A stretch of 8,020 nt of DNA from BRH-c25 sp964574195 (GTDB lineage: Bacteria > Bacillota > Clostridia > Lutisporales > Lutisporaceae), in NCBI GenBank assembly GCA_964574195.1, contig CAZNMO010000212.1, forward strand, positions 1 through 8,020, in the 5' to 3' direction. The notes below the pieces were generated by a model. That model was given only the letters and a program-made list of their open reading frames with translations, searched no databases and was not told the DNA's origin. Within the stretch, counting starts at the first letter, position 1; every line of letters starts with the position of its first letter. Positions 7,363-8,020 of this stretch are shown here, one piece after another. A program made the translations under genes and the position numbers.

Positions 7363-8020
7363 TCACTGTTTTACTTCCACTATCCAGCCTTCCGGAGCTT
7401 TTATCTCACCAAACTGTATTGCGGTGAGTGTCTCATACAGCTTCTTTGTCACAGGGCCGACTTTTTCGTTGCTATAGAACACATGGCATTTATCCTTGTA
7501 TGTGATGCTTCCGATAGGGGTTATTACTGCAGCTGTTCCACAGGCCCCTGCTTCGGCGAAATCATCAAGCTTGTCGATGTAGACATCGCCCTCTTCGACC
7601 TCCAATCCCAGATAATCTCGGGCAACCTGCATAAGAGAATATTTTGTTATGCTGGGGAGAATAGAGGGCGATTTTGGAGTAATGAATTTGTTGTCCCTGG
7701 TTATACCAAAGAAATTGGCGGAGCCTACTTCTTCGATCTTTGTATGAGTCAGCGGGTCCAGATATATGCAATCTGCAAAGCCCTTTTTTGCTGCCTGCTT
7801 ATATGGGTACAGGCTTGCCGCATAATTACCGCCGACTTTTGCCGCGCCGGTCCCAAAAGGGGCAGCCCTGTCATAATCAGATACAATAAAATCTACCGGG
7901 GCCATGCCGCCTTTGAAGTAAGGGCCTACAGGCATACAGAATACGCTGAATAAATATTCAGGGGCTGGGCATACTCCGATATTGTCACCTATACCTATTA
8001 TATATGGCCTGATGTATAGT
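7363..8020 (-). CDS. ilvE: Branched-chain amino acid aminotransferase, group II, C-terminal part
   Basis: The gene reads leftward and its 5' end lies beyond the window; 218 codons are visible and the stop is TGA at 7365-7363. The family is usually about 340-360 residues. The fragment opens with LYIRPYIIG, the substrate-side arginine motif of fold-type IV aminotransferases, then PVGPYFKGG. The PLP-binding lysine is in GAAKVGGNY (codon 7839-7837). IEEVGSANFF carries the conserved Glu that contacts the pyridine nitrogen of PLP, and CGTAAVITPIG is the C-terminal cofactor-phosphate and substrate loop. The enzyme transfers the amino group between glutamate and the 2-keto acids of leucine, isoleucine and valine in the cytoplasm, the final step of their synthesis. 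A Met codon at 7935 is internal, because family sequence continues upstream of it. The downstream neighbour is the MaoC gene. Confidence 0.95.
   Translation of the reverse strand, partial: LYIRPYIIGIGDNIGVCPAPEYLFSVFCMPVGPYFKGGMAPVDFIVSDYDRAAPFGTGAAKVGGNYAASLYPYKQAAKKGFADCIYLDPLTHTKIEEVGSANFFGITRDNKFITPKSPSILPSITKYSLMQVARDYLGLEVEEGDVYIDKLDDFAEAGACGTAAVITPIGSITYKDKCHVFYSNEKVGPVTKKLYETLTAIQFGEIKAPEGWIVEVKQ

Noticed and set aside
7201..7953. A 250-codon open frame on the plus strand
   Set aside because: It lies antisense to the clearly recognised aminotransferase and the start of the MaoC gene, and its translation is Cys/Phe/Tyr-rich with no family resemblance. It is a shadow of the real minus-strand genes.
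1..8020. Mobile element, CRISPR array, defence island, tRNA or riboswitch
   Set aside because: No transposase, integrase, regularly spaced repeats, tRNA-like fold or known riboswitch core was seen. The genes are housekeeping types, are tightly packed and show no compositional break. I did not find evidence for an undescribed multi-gene system here.

Overview
The window looks like ordinary chromosomal DNA from a low-to-mid-GC member of the Clostridia (Firmicutes). The signs are tight intrinsic terminators with long T runs, a GGAGG-type ribosome binding site, frequent AGG/AGA arginine and ATA isoleucine codons, and the gene types: DegV, a lipoprotein M28 peptidase and a PreP-like M16C peptidase. 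The genus cannot be fixed from this sequence alone.

Layout. Four genes read rightward: the 3' end of a DegV-family fatty-acid-binding protein (1-243), a lipoprotein M28 zinc peptidase with a PA-like insert (399-1814), a type II NADH dehydrogenase-like flavoprotein fused to a DoxX-like membrane domain (1993-3816), and a 975-residue M16C presequence-protease-like metallopeptidase (3892-6819). Two genes read leftward: a MaoC-like hot-dog dehydratase (6877-7311) and the C-terminal two-thirds of a branched-chain amino acid aminotransferase (7363-8020, running off the window). The two sets converge on a perfect 12-bp hairpin at 6827-6860 that can probably end transcription from both sides.

Transcription units. 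Strong terminators follow degV (254-287) and the M28 gene (1837-1887), so these look monocistronic or end their operons. No hairpin separates the flavoprotein from the M16C gene, but a perfect TATAAT box with a fair -35 lies between them, so the protease may have its own promoter plus read-through. The aminotransferase and MaoC genes are 51 nt apart with no terminator between them and may be co-transcribed.

Function. I see no single pathway joining the genes. There is membrane redox (flavoprotein-DoxX), peptide turnover inside (M16C) and outside (M28) the cell, lipid or acyl-CoA metabolism (DegV, MaoC) and branched-chain amino acid metabolism (aminotransferase). I found no mobile element, CRISPR array, tRNA, rRNA or clear defence system. 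The most unusual object is the flavoprotein-DoxX fusion. No intergenic gap exceeds about 180 nt.
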